From assembly GCA_030681235.1 (NCBI GenBank), contig JAUXWY010000494.1, positions 1 to 44,966 of the forward strand: a DNA stretch of 44,966 nt, read 5' to 3'. Positions 24,352 to 32,826 of the stretch are shown piece by piece. The translations under genes were made by a program, and so were the position numbers. This stretch comes from Pirellulaceae bacterium. GTDB taxonomy: Bacteria > Planctomycetota > Planctomycetia > Pirellulales > Pirellulaceae. Numbering within the stretch: the stretch's first letter is position 1; the number at the start of each line of letters is the position of its first letter. The notes below the pieces were generated by a model, which saw only the letters and a list, made by a program, of their open reading frames with translations, made no database searches and had not been told where the DNA came from.

Positions 24352-27300
24352 ATGGTGTGGCTGGGACTGGCTTTAGCGGTCGTTTGGATTGGTTCGGGAC
24401 GCTTGTATGGACAGGTGACGGCAGTCCGAGTGGATCAGTTCTTGCAGGCTGCTCGGGAACGCGGTTTCTTTGATGCCGCCGAGTATTATCTGGAGAAGTT
24501 GGCGGCGGACCCGTCGGTGCCGGACGCTCTCAAGAAGGAGATTCCGTTTCGCCGCGCTCAGTTGTTGTTTGAGAAGACTCGGACGTTGAATAACGTGACC
24601 GAATTGAAGCAGGCTTGGGGCGAAGCGGTCGAGATCGCGAATCAGCAATTGTCGAGTTCGTCGGATTTGAATCGTCGATTGCAGGCGATTCAGTTGATCA
24701 CGCAAGTTCATCTCGGTTTGGCGGAATTCCAACGGCGTCAGGCCAAGTTGCCTTGGGAGCGTTTGGCGGAGAGCCCTGTTCATGCCGAAGAGGCTCGGAA
24801 GGAACTAACCAAAGCCGTGGCGGCGTTTTCTCAAGGCAGTTCCTTGTTGTTGGAAGAGTTGCGTGACGCGAGGCGAAGCACCGATCCGGCTCGTCGGGCC
24901 ACTTTTGATGAAAACACCCATCGATTTCTGAACCATTTGGTTTCCAAGATGCTGAACTCGGACCGCGTCGCGTCGACTTACCCGAAGTCGAGCCCCGAGT
25001 TCAAGGAGATGATGGAGAAGTTGGTTGCGGAAAATGCCGAGTATGCCGGCAAGTACAAGAATCCACCTCCGTACGACATGTATTTTCAAATGTACCGCGT
25101 GAAGGCTTTGTTGCAGCTGGGCAAGTGGCAGGAAGCAGCACCGGTCATCGACGACATTTTGTTGCTGGACGCCAGTTATTATCGGCCTCTGAAACGTGAA
25201 GTCGTATTGTTGGGGTTTGACGTTTGGTTTCGCGAGGCTCCTTTCAAGATCGAGTTGGCGCTAGCTCAGTTGGAAAAAATTGCCGGCGAGTTGACCGAGG
25301 CCGAAATGAGCAACGAAATGAGCCAACGAATCAAGTTGGCTCTGGCGAAAGCCCATCATCAGCGGAGGGTCTTCACAGATTCCCTCGACGTGCCGACCCC
25401 CGAACAACGGGTGGCCGCGAATGTGTCGTCGCGTCTGCGAAGCGACATCGCTCGGCAATTGGCCAAGCTCAACTCGCCGGTCGCGGACGAAGCACGTGAG
25501 TTGTTGAAAGAATGGGGAATGAGGGGCCCGGCCGAAAACGTGAAGGAAGTCAGTACTTTTGGCGAGGCCAAGCAAGCGGGCTTGGACCTGTTACTCCAAG
25601 CCATCGAATTGCAATCGCAATTGGCGAAACTTTCGGAAAGCGATTCGCAACTGCCCGAGAATCAAGCGCTGCGCGATGAAATGTTGGCTCAGGCGAATCA
25701 GACGCTGAGTTGGTTGGATCGCAGTCTCGAGTTGGCAACGAGCGAAACCCGACGCGTGGATTTGAACATGGTTCGATTGTATCAATGTCAAGCGTATTGG
25801 GTCAAAGGCTACTATCTGGAGACGGCGTTGATTGGCCAGTTTCTGTTGGATCGCTTTCCCGCAGAGTTGGGAACGGCGGAGGCAGCTGCCTTGGCAGCTC
25901 AAAGCTTGAATCGACTCGTGTTGGCGCGAAAAGCGGAAGGCGTCTCCGTGGATGTCGAGCAGCGACAAATGGTCCATATCTGTCAACTGGTTTTGAAACG
26001 CTGGCCCGAACGCAAGGAAACTGGCGACGTGGCATTTATGTTGATCACGACCGAATTGGATCGCAAGAATTTTTCGGCCGCGCAAGCAGTCCTCACGCAA
26101 CTCTCGACCGACAATCCTCGGCGACCTTTGGCGGAACTGCGGATGGGGATCGCATCATTGCAAGAGGCCGATGTGATTGGGCGGTTGGAGGCGGCGACAC
26201 CAGAACAATTGCAACAGCTCGATGAGCGGCGGCGCCAGGCTCAGGAGTGGTTGACCTCGGCGTTGGCGGCATCCAAGAGCGAATTCACATCGCTGCATTT
26301 TGTGGGCGCGGCGGCTTTGGCGCAAGTGTTGAATGACCAGAGGCGTTTTGCCGACACTTTGCAATTGCTGGAACAACCGCCCTTGGCCGGTTTGCCGCGT
26401 GTGGAACAAAACGATCCCTTGGTTGCCGATGTCAACGTACAGACCAACATGATTCAAAGCGCCGTGATTGCGTACATGGGACGGATGAGCGAAGGGGGCG
26501 ATGTCGCAGCGACCACGGATCGAGTGGCCGGGCTGTTGGCCTTGTTGCAATCGCGACTGCAAAACCATCCCCGAGCCGTGCCGATCTTGCAGTCCTATTA
26601 TTCGTTGACGCTCCGGAAACTGCGGGAGCAGGTCGCGGGCGATCTCAGCGACGAAGCACGTAGAAATTTGACCAACGCCACGGTGAAAATCTTCGATCCG
26701 ATCATCGGGCCGTCGGATGATTGGCGTTTGGTATCGATCTTGGGCGAGACCATGCTGGGAATGGCGGAGTCGCTCCCGGCGTCGCAGCAGGCATTGCGAA
26801 CGCAGACGCTGGAATCCGCCACCCGCTGTTACGACCAAGCGTTGAAGTTGACGGCCGACCAGGCTCAGGACGCGGAAGTCGCGAAGTTCCGTTTGATGTT
26901 TCAGGTCAAGTCGGCGACCGCGCTGCGCGGCCAAGGTAAATTCGAACCAGCCAGGACGCAGTTGACGAATCTGTTGAAAGCCAATCCCAAAAATCCTTTG
27001 ATACAGATTGAACTGTGCGAACTGTACCAACAGTGGGGGATTGCCTCAAAAGATCGGGCCCATTTGCGGACGGCGTTGATGGGGCAGGGTAAGGGAACCG
27101 AGGCCGAGATCTGGGGGTGGCAAAAATTGGCCCAGGCGACCATCGCCGATACGAAAAATCGCAACACGTTTTATCAATCGCTGTACGGAATGGTCACGTG
27201 CCGATTTCAATTCGGCAAATTGGCCGGCGATGAAAAGTACATCGAAGCCGCGCTGAAGGCTGTCAAGGATCAAGTCGAGCGAGACAAGACCTTGGGTGGG

Positions 27301-27387
27301 GCGGAATGGTTCGGACGCTTCGACCGGTTGGTCAAAGAAATTCAACAGCATGCCAAGAAGACAGCCAATGGAATCCAGGGTTTATAG
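24352..27387 (+). CDS. Large exported helical-repeat (TPR-like) protein
   Basis: With the ATG at 24352 the protein has 1011 residues and begins with a signal peptide (MVWLGLALAVVWIGSGRLYGQ) ending in a likely cleavage site after Gly-Gln. The rest is almost entirely alpha-helical, with many helix pairs of TPR character (AEYYLEKLAAD, YYLETALIGQFLLDRFP, FADTLQLLEQ, AQLTNLLKANPKNPLIQIELCELYQQWG), and no catalytic motif. A frame continues upstream to 24202 but would hide the signal peptide. It is the first gene of the ExbB/ExbD operon; the next gene starts 16 bases later. A periplasmic scaffold driven by, or delivering cargo to, the ExbB/ExbD motor is a reasonable inference. Confidence 0.85.
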   Translation: MVWLGLALAVVWIGSGRLYGQVTAVRVDQFLQAARERGFFDAAEYYLEKLAADPSVPDALKKEIPFRRAQLLFEKTRTLNNVTELKQAWGEAVEIANQQLSSSSDLNRRLQAIQLITQVHLGLAEFQRRQAKLPWERLAESPVHAEEARKELTKAVAAFSQGSSLLLEELRDARRSTDPARRATFDENTHRFLNHLVSKMLNSDRVASTYPKSSPEFKEMMEKLVAENAEYAGKYKNPPPYDMYFQMYRVKALLQLGKWQEAAPVIDDILLLDASYYRPLKREVVLLGFDVWFREAPFKIELALAQLEKIAGELTEAEMSNEMSQRIKLALAKAHHQRRVFTDSLDVPTPEQRVAANVSSRLRSDIARQLAKLNSPVADEARELLKEWGMRGPAENVKEVSTFGEAKQAGLDLLLQAIELQSQLAKLSESDSQLPENQALRDEMLAQANQTLSWLDRSLELATSETRRVDLNMVRLYQCQAYWVKGYYLETALIGQFLLDRFPAELGTAEAAALAAQSLNRLVLARKAEGVSVDVEQRQMVHICQLVLKRWPERKETGDVAFMLITTELDRKNFSAAQAVLTQLSTDNPRRPLAELRMGIASLQEADVIGRLEAATPEQLQQLDERRRQAQEWLTSALAASKSEFTSLHFVGAAALAQVLNDQRRFADTLQLLEQPPLAGLPRVEQNDPLVADVNVQTNMIQSAVIAYMGRMSEGGDVAATTDRVAGLLALLQSRLQNHPRAVPILQSYYSLTLRKLREQVAGDLSDEARRNLTNATVKIFDPIIGPSDDWRLVSILGETMLGMAESLPASQQALRTQTLESATRCYDQALKLTADQAQDAEVAKFRLMFQVKSATALRGQGKFEPARTQLTNLLKANPKNPLIQIELCELYQQWGIASKDRAHLRTALMGQGKGTEAEIWGWQKLAQATIADTKNRNTFYQSLYGMVTCRFQFGKLAGDEKYIEAALKAVKDQVERDKTLGGAEWFGRFDRLVKEIQQHAKKTANGIQGL

Positions 27388-27403
27388 ATCCACTAGGAAG
27401 ACG

Positions 27404-28456
27404 ATGACGATGATGTTGATGAGAATCGTATTTGCGGTCGGTGCGTTCGCCTGCCTGACTGGCGGTATCACTTGGGCCCAACTTGAAACCGTTGTGAAGT
27501 TGGATGGATCGCGAGTTACCGGGAAGATGCTCGAGATGTCGGCGGCCGAGGTCAGCATCGAACGCAACCGTCAAACGACGAAGATCCCTGTCCAAGAGAT
27601 CGATCATATTCGTTTCTCGGACGAACCGACCCGAATGAATCAAGTGCGGGAGCGGATTAGCAATCGGCAGTTCGAGCAAGCCGCGAAGGAACTGACCGGT
27701 ATGAGTTGGGAAGGCTTACGTCCGGAAACCGTGTTGGATGGAATGTACTATTCGGCACTGGTGAAAGCCGAGTTGGCATTGACAGGCGTCCCAGGCAACT
27801 CGTTGGCGGATGCCGTGGGGTTGTTGCGGCGATTCCAGGAAAACGGGAAGAATCATTTTCAGTACAATCGGGGCACGCTCCTCTACGGGCAATTGGCGTT
27901 CTCCGCGGATCGGTTGCCTTTGGCGATTGAGACGTTTCAATCATTGACGGGTGTGCCCGATAAAGTGACGGCATTGCAGGCTCATTTGGAATTGGGCAAC
28001 GCTCTGTTGCTTGATAAGAAATATTCCGACGCTGCCCAAGCCTACAAAAAGGCTGCGGAGTTCGACCTTGCCGATGCCCAAAGTTTGCGGCTCAAGCAAA
28101 CGGCTCGCATCATGGGACATGTGGCGGACGCCGGAGCCGGGAGCATCGATGCGGCAGTGACGGCGATACAGGCGATTATCGCCAACGAAAGTCCGGACGA
28201 TGTGTATTTGAACGCGATGGCTTACAACGCCTTGGGCAGGTTGCAGTTTCAAGCCAACCAACCTCGGGATGCGGAGTTGTCGTACTTGCACACGGAACTG
28301 TTATTCGCGGCAAATTCTCAAGCTCATCCGGAGGCGTTGTTCTATTTGATCAAAATCTGGTCGGATACAGGCAAGACCGATCGGGCGACCGAGGCGCGCG
28401 AGAAGCTGAAAGGTCGGTACGGCGGAACGTATTGGGCCACGAAAATAACCAACTGA
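27404..28456 (+). CDS. Exported SH3-like/TPR protein
   Basis: The ATG at 27404, after TAGGAAG, gives 350 residues with a signal peptide ending around ITWAQ (residue 22). A short beta domain follows (VVKLDGSRVTGKMLEMSAAE...IPVQEIDHIRFS), like the small SH3/LSm-like modules found before TPRs in planctomycete proteins. The rest is TPR-like (AHLELGNALLLDKKYSDAAQAYKKA is a canonical helix pair; AYNALGRLQFQANQPRDAELSYLHTE another). Position two of a five-gene operon and export signal suggest a periplasmic partner of the upstream 1011-residue protein. No enzymatic motif is visible. Confidence 0.82.
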   Translation: MTMMLMRIVFAVGAFACLTGGITWAQLETVVKLDGSRVTGKMLEMSAAEVSIERNRQTTKIPVQEIDHIRFSDEPTRMNQVRERISNRQFEQAAKELTGMSWEGLRPETVLDGMYYSALVKAELALTGVPGNSLADAVGLLRRFQENGKNHFQYNRGTLLYGQLAFSADRLPLAIETFQSLTGVPDKVTALQAHLELGNALLLDKKYSDAAQAYKKAAEFDLADAQSLRLKQTARIMGHVADAGAGSIDAAVTAIQAIIANESPDDVYLNAMAYNALGRLQFQANQPRDAELSYLHTELLFAANSQAHPEALFYLIKIWSDTGKTDRATEAREKLKGRYGGTYWATKITN

Positions 28457-28594
28457 TCGCCCCGTTTGCCGGCTGGGAGGGTGAGCTTTTGGTCCGACAG
28501 GGGATCGTCAGGCAAACTCCGCTTCATTATTATCTGGGACAGTCACAGGCAGAATGGGAATCGAAAGTCTCCTTCAGACAAGGTTGAATCGCAA

Positions 28595-29422
28595 ATGATT
28601 TGTTTGGGAAATAAGCGCGAATATACGCAATGGCTGGCCATTGCGGGGTTGGCTCTGGGGATTGCCATGGCTGCGTCGTGGGGTGTGTCGTGGTTCGAGA
28701 CTGGCGCAACCGTATGGGCGCAGGATGCTGCCGCGAATCCTGCCCCGCCCGCGGGTGGCGCGGATCCGGCGACCGGCGGCAAGCGAGTGTACCTGTTGCA
28801 GTGGATCTACGAAGCGCTTGGGATCACGTACATCTTGGTGTTCATGATCTTGAGCTTTACTTTGGGCGCGTTCTTCGTAATGAACTTTTTGTCATCGCGC
28901 CGCGGAACGATCTGTCCACCTCAATTGGCCGAACAGTTCGAACAGCAACTGGATGCAAAACAGTATCAAGAAGCTTATGAAACGGCCAAAGCCGACGAAT
29001 CGTTCTTGGGCCAAGTCTTGGCGGCGGGCATGGCACGTTTGCAGTCGGGATATGCGAAGTCCATCGAGGCGATGCAGGAAGTTGGCGAAGACGAGGCCAT
29101 GAAGTTGGAGCATCGACTCAGCTACATGGACCTGATCGCGAGGATTGCCCCAATGGTCGGCTTGTTTGGGACGGTTGATGGGATGATTCGGGCGTTTCAA
29201 AAGATTTCGGAATCGGGTGGTACGCCCGACCCAACCCGGTTGGCCATGGATATCGCGACGGCACTGGTGACCACATTGTTGGGATTGGCGATTGCGATTC
29301 CGGCGATGGTGGCGTACACCGTTTTGCGAAATCACGTTCATCGATTGGTGCTCGAGGTTGGTATGACTGCCCAAGAATTGATGAATCGCTTTGAGAGCGT
29401 GTCGACGGAAAAACGTTCGTAG
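28595..29422 (+). CDS. ExbB/TolQ/MotA-type proton-channel protein
   Basis: The 275-residue product has a long N-terminal extension with a signal-peptide-like or membrane segment (about 12-32) and a Pro/Ala-rich linker, then the ExbB/TolQ core: membrane helix at 78-99, a cytoplasmic helical part, and the paired helices around IAPMVGLFGTVDGMIRAF and IATALVTTLLGLAIAIPAMVAY. Such proteins form pentamers that with ExbD dimers use the proton gradient to drive envelope processes. The N-terminal extension ending in WAQDAA suggests cleavage by signal peptidase, as in other planctomycete ExbB relatives. Start at 28595 is chosen as the first ATG that gives a signal-like N-terminus; upstream codons to 28466 are in frame but unsupported. 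Confidence 0.9.
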   Translation: MICLGNKREYTQWLAIAGLALGIAMAASWGVSWFETGATVWAQDAAANPAPPAGGADPATGGKRVYLLQWIYEALGITYILVFMILSFTLGAFFVMNFLSSRRGTICPPQLAEQFEQQLDAKQYQEAYETAKADESFLGQVLAAGMARLQSGYAKSIEAMQEVGEDEAMKLEHRLSYMDLIARIAPMVGLFGTVDGMIRAFQKISESGGTPDPTRLAMDIATALVTTLLGLAIAIPAMVAYTVLRNHVHRLVLEVGMTAQELMNRFESVSTEKRS

Positions 29423-29481
29423 GTTCCGTGGGCGTGTCGTTCAGCTGTGTGGCGGGGAAGCGGATTTAGGAGAGCAGTTCG

Positions 29482-29931
29482 ATGAAACTGAACCGGCGGA
29501 AGTCCGAACCCGAGAAGGTCGACCTTACGGCCATGATCGACATGACGTTCCAGTTGATCGCGTTTTTTATGATCTTGATCAACTTCTCCGAAGTGGACCG
29601 CAGCGAAGATATTGAATTGCCGTTGAGCGAGTTGGCCAAACCGCCGCGCGAGGCTGCTGCCCACGAAATGGTGTTGAACCTCTTGCCGGATGGGGGTGTG
29701 ATTTACTCCAGTCATCAGTTGGCTCGTGGCGATCTCCTCAAGCCGTATTTCGAACGAAAAATTCGGGACGCCAAACGAGAAGGCCAAGAACCGTCGGACA
29801 TTCGGATCGTGATTCGGGCTCATGAAGACACGCCGACTGGGAAAGTTCAAGAGCTGATGGCCGAATGCGAAAAAGCGAGTTTATCGAATTTCGCATTGCG
29901 GGTCAAAGAACGAGTGTTGGGAACCCAGTAG
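29482..29931 (+). CDS. ExbD/TolR-type protein (first copy)
   Basis: The 149-residue protein is a bitopic ExbD/TolR subunit: a basic N-terminus (MKLNRRKSEPEKVDL), the conserved TAMIDMTFQLIAFFMILINF helix with the proton-carrying Asp20, and a periplasmic domain. AGGAGA precedes the ATG. It follows the ExbB-like gene by 59 bases and precedes a second ExbD by 22 bases. Two different ExbD copies suggest a heterodimeric stator rod rather than the usual homodimer. Confidence 0.92.
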   Translation: MKLNRRKSEPEKVDLTAMIDMTFQLIAFFMILINFSEVDRSEDIELPLSELAKPPREAAAHEMVLNLLPDGGVIYSSHQLARGDLLKPYFERKIRDAKREGQEPSDIRIVIRAHEDTPTGKVQELMAECEKASLSNFALRVKERVLGTQ

Positions 29932-29953
29932 AAGAATCTTAGAGAAGGTCGAC

Positions 29954-30454
29954 ATGTTTACGAAGTCGCTCAAAGGAACGACCAAAGCGCCCGAACTGGA
30001 AATGACACCGATGATCGACATCGTGTTTCAGTTGTTGGCGTTTTTCGTCATGACATTCCGCATAACGGCATTGGAAGGCGACTTCAATATCCAAATGCCG
30101 ATCCAAACGCAGGCTCAGTCGGAATTAGAGGACCTGGATCGTCCGGTCGTGGTGACCCTGCGATCAGGTGTCAACCGCCGTTTGGCTGGGATCAAGGTCG
30201 ACGACCTGCCCGAATACGTGGGGCAGGACATGTTCCGGCAATTGGCCACGGAAATTCAACAAAGGGCCGAGCGCCAGCGCGATCCAGCCTCCGACACCAA
30301 GTTGATTGTCGAGTTTGTGATCGACTACGATTTGCGATATTCGGAGACGATTTCCGCAGTGACCGCTGTGACAGGTCGCAAGCTGCCCTCCGGGGAAACG
30401 CAGCAGTTGGTCGATTCGATCAAGTTCCGTGATCAAGGCGCAAGATTGGATTGA
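29954..30454 (+). CDS. ExbD/TolR-type protein (second copy)
   Basis: A 166-residue ExbD/TolR subunit with the canonical LEMTPMIDIVFQLLAFFVMTFRI helix (proton-carrying Asp22) and a periplasmic domain about 120 residues long. GAGAAGG lies upstream of the ATG. It differs from the first copy in its periplasmic part, arguing for division of labour rather than simple redundancy. The 3' end overlaps the convergent sigma-factor-like gene by 22 bases. It is the last gene of the operon; no TonB, TolA or TolB gene follows. Confidence 0.92.
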   Translation: MFTKSLKGTTKAPELEMTPMIDIVFQLLAFFVMTFRITALEGDFNIQMPIQTQAQSELEDLDRPVVVTLRSGVNRRLAGIKVDDLPEYVGQDMFRQLATEIQQRAERQRDPASDTKLIVEFVIDYDLRYSETISAVTAVTGRKLPSGETQQLVDSIKFRDQGARLD

Positions 30455-31806
30455 TCGTCGGGCTCGGAGAACTTTCGGACGGCAAGTTCAATTTCGCGAC
30501 TGACGCGGTCCGGTAGCCAAGCATAACGAGCGGCAAACGCCAGCGAGTGATGGCGTTGTTCGGCAGGCAATGACGTGATCGTGAGATCTAAAGCGTTCTT
30601 GGCCCGCGCGATGACCAATGCGTAGAGCGCGTGGTAGATTTCTTGCAGGAGCTTGTGCTCGCGCTGCCCATTTTCCCGGGCCAACTTCTTGATGGACTGC
30701 AAGTCTTGGACCGATGGCGAAGGTGCAAAGATGAGTCCTTCAATGGAACTTGGCCTCGTCCTGTCGGTGCCACTTTGACTGCCGGGATGCGGTTGATATT
30801 CCCGTCGCATCAACAGTTGCCATAGTTCTCTTGTTTCCCGTTCGTCGAAATCGGTGGTGGGGGCTGTCAATAGATCAATCACTTCATCGCGCGGTAAGTC
30901 GTCGGGGGACGCCAAGGAAAACACGTTGCAGGTGTCCAAAGTTGATTCAGCGAAAAAGTCCGGCAGATCGGCCAATAAGTCTGGCAGTGAAACATTGCCC
31001 AAGACCAGGATCGATCGCAGGTCCTGAAACAGAACTTCCGGATCGGCACCGGGGCTCGAGTCGGCCAAAGCCTGTCGCAAATGACAGGCAAACAACTCTC
31101 GGACTTGCTGGGCTCGATACAATACCTGATCGCGACTGAGGCCCAACCGAGCGGCAATTTCTGCGGCTGTGAATTTCCGCCCGCGAACCACGTGCCGCAC
31201 CGAAGGAGATACAAACTTTTCTACAAAGACCTGCCAAGTGAGCAAGCGTGATTCTCGATCGGAACGAGCGTTCTTGTCTTCGCGGTTCGGGGTGGCTTGA
31301 TCGCCGATCAGGGAAGTCTTCAGGTCGTGAATCGCGATTTGGAGCACCGAAACGGCCCAAGCATAGTCGACGGGATCGAGTGGAGGCATTGAAACCGATT
31401 GCTCGTGAGGTGTCGTTTCTCGCAGCTCTTGCATGAATTGTTCGGGACGTCGTCGTCGCCGCGCATCGATAAAATGATGGAGAACACAGGCTTTGAGGAA
31501 CCCAAAAGCTCGGTGCGGTGTGCGGGATACATTGAGCCAATGATGAAGCCGCGAGAAAGCGGTCCGTTTCTGGAACTGCTTGACAAAAAAATCTTGAACA
31601 ACCTCTTCGCTCTCTAGCCGCGTCGCTCCGCGATGAAATAGATATTCCTCTAGATCGGAACGAAAGGTACTCATGATTCTGGAGAAGAAGTGGTTGAATT
31701 CCGCTTCCGTTCCCTGAAAGTCTCCATAGATTGACGCGCTGGAAAGCGAGTCATCATGCGCTCCGCCGGAGTCACCATGCGCTCCGCTGGAGTCATCAAG
31801 CAGCAT
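30433..31806 (-). CDS. ECF-sigma-factor-like protein with long C-terminal extension
   Basis: The 457-residue protein begins with an acidic repeat (three 7-residue units), followed by a sigma region 2-like helix bundle (about 48-118: DLEEYLFHRG...SEEVVQDFFVKQF...AFGFLKACVLHHFIDARRRRR) and a region 4-like helix-turn-helix (about 211-238: FTAAEIAARLGLSRDQVLYRAQQVRELF). The remaining ~215 residues have no recognised domain. A role as an extracytoplasmic-function sigma factor is inferred from these features only; planctomycetes have many such proteins with extensions that may sense signals. AAAGG upstream supports the ATG at 31806, although an internal ATG at 31674 would remove the acidic repeat. 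No anti-sigma factor is adjacent; it overlaps exbD by 22 bases. Confidence 0.7.
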   Translation of the reverse strand: MLLDDSSGAHGDSGGAHDDSLSSASIYGDFQGTEAEFNHFFSRIMSTFRSDLEEYLFHRGATRLESEEVVQDFFVKQFQKRTAFSRLHHWLNVSRTPHRAFGFLKACVLHHFIDARRRRRPEQFMQELRETTPHEQSVSMPPLDPVDYAWAVSVLQIAIHDLKTSLIGDQATPNREDKNARSDRESRLLTWQVFVEKFVSPSVRHVVRGRKFTAAEIAARLGLSRDQVLYRAQQVRELFACHLRQALADSSPGADPEVLFQDLRSILVLGNVSLPDLLADLPDFFAESTLDTCNVFSLASPDDLPRDEVIDLLTAPTTDFDERETRELWQLLMRREYQPHPGSQSGTDRTRPSSIEGLIFAPSPSVQDLQSIKKLARENGQREHKLLQEIYHALYALVIARAKNALDLTITSLPAEQRHHSLAFAARYAWLPDRVSREIELAVRKFSEPDDQSNLAP

Positions 31807-31810
31807 TTGG
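31748..31810 (-). repeat. 21-bp tandem repeat encoding the sigma-like protein N-terminus
   Basis: Units at 31748-31768 and 31769-31789 differ at two bases, and a third diverged unit occupies 31790-31810. The 21-bp length keeps the reading frame and encodes the heptads giving SSGAHGD/SGGAHDD-like residues at the start of the sigma-like protein. Unit number could change the tail length without a frameshift. Confidence 0.75.
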
Positions 31811-32164
31811 CCAGCCTTTCGAGGGGATTGATTGGCGAGTGGGAGTTGGGCTCGGCATTGATCATTCTACAGTTTGGACGCCCAAGTATGGGATGCCAGC
31901 GTGGGAATTTCAACCGTTGTCGCCGCGGCCGGCCGCAAAATGGGGCCATTTCTCCCACCTTCGGCTTTCGGGCGGCCTTGTCCAACGCAAAAGCCAGCCA
32001 ATTTTTCCGCAAGACGAAGAGCCAAACGTCAACAATACTAGTGGTTTCCGACTTGGTTTTACGGTAAACTAGTCGAGTTCCTCCCGGAAACTGTGGTGCG
32101 GAAGTGCCGCTTTATCGTTCACCGGGAACTCATGTTGCTACTTGTAAGTTCGAGGAGAACTCTG
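31811..32164. other. Intergenic region upstream of the double-TRASH gene
   Basis: No gene seen. Two identical ACTAGT palindromes lie at 32037-32042 and 32068-32073, 31 bases apart (about three helical turns), followed by TTCCtcccGGAA and then the GAGGAG Shine-Dalgarno of the next gene. They could be a regulator site, but no protein partner is apparent. Confidence 0.4.
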
Positions 32165-32635
32165 ATGGTATTGAAATCGATGGTTGTGTTCGCTGCTTTG
32201 ACGTGCGCTCTATTTGCTCCAACCGCACACGTCGATGATGAAGTGAAGCCAGAGTTGACGGGTGTAAAGTGCCCGTTGATGCCCAAGAAGGAAGTCAAAG
32301 AGACATTTGCAGTGGACTATGCTGGCACGAAGGTCTACTTCTGCTGCAAGGGCTGCGCTGGGAAGTTCACCAAGGAGCCGGAAAAGTACACTGCGGTTGC
32401 CAACAAGCAGTTGGTCGACACCAAGCTATTCCAGCAAACCGCTTGCCCAATCTCCGGTGGCAAATTGAATGATTCGACTGAAGTCGAAGTTGGTGGAACG
32501 AAAGTAAAGTTCTGCTGCAACAATTGCAAAGGTAAAGTCGAAGGCGAAAAAGACGCCGCAGCTCAATTGGAAATCGTGTTTGCCAAAGATGCGTTTGCCA
32601 AGGGTTTTGCCAAAGTTGAACCGAAGAAAGACTAG
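32165..32635 (+). CDS. Exported double-TRASH (Cys-rich) protein
   Basis: The ATG at 32165, preceded by GAGGAG, gives 156 residues with a signal peptide (VFAALTCALFAPTAH). Two similar units follow: Cys-Pro...FCCKGC and CPISGG...FCCNNC, each with paired cysteines about 28-33 residues apart as in TRASH/YHS-type metal-binding domains. Their cysteines could bind copper, zinc or iron in the envelope. A Lys-rich tail follows. A strong terminator directly downstream indicates a monocistronic transcript. The metal and role are unknown; the assignment is from the motif pattern only. Confidence 0.8.
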   Translation: MVLKSMVVFAALTCALFAPTAHVDDEVKPELTGVKCPLMPKKEVKETFAVDYAGTKVYFCCKGCAGKFTKEPEKYTAVANKQLVDTKLFQQTACPISGGKLNDSTEVEVGGTKVKFCCNNCKGKVEGEKDAAAQLEIVFAKDAFAKGFAKVEPKKD

Positions 32636-32675
32636 TCAACGCGATTATTGGCGTTTTCTCAATCAAACTGCTATC

Positions 32676-32712
32676 AACGGCTCGCTGACAGTGTTCAGCG
32701 AGCCGTTTTTTT
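32676..32712 (+). terminator. Strong Rho-independent terminator
   Basis: A perfect 13-bp stem, AACGGCTCGCTGA (32676-32688) with TCAGCGAGCCGTT (32695-32707), closes a 6-base loop and runs into seven T (32706-32712). It lies 40 bases after the double-TRASH gene and is correctly oriented. Confidence 0.95.
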
Positions 32713-32826
32713 GTGCTTTCATCTTTCGCGGATTGATGAATCCTGGTACTGATAACTCAATCTCCGCCCCACTTCGATTCGATAATTAGGATTGTGGGGT
32801 GGAAGGGATACGAAAGGACTCGGAGG

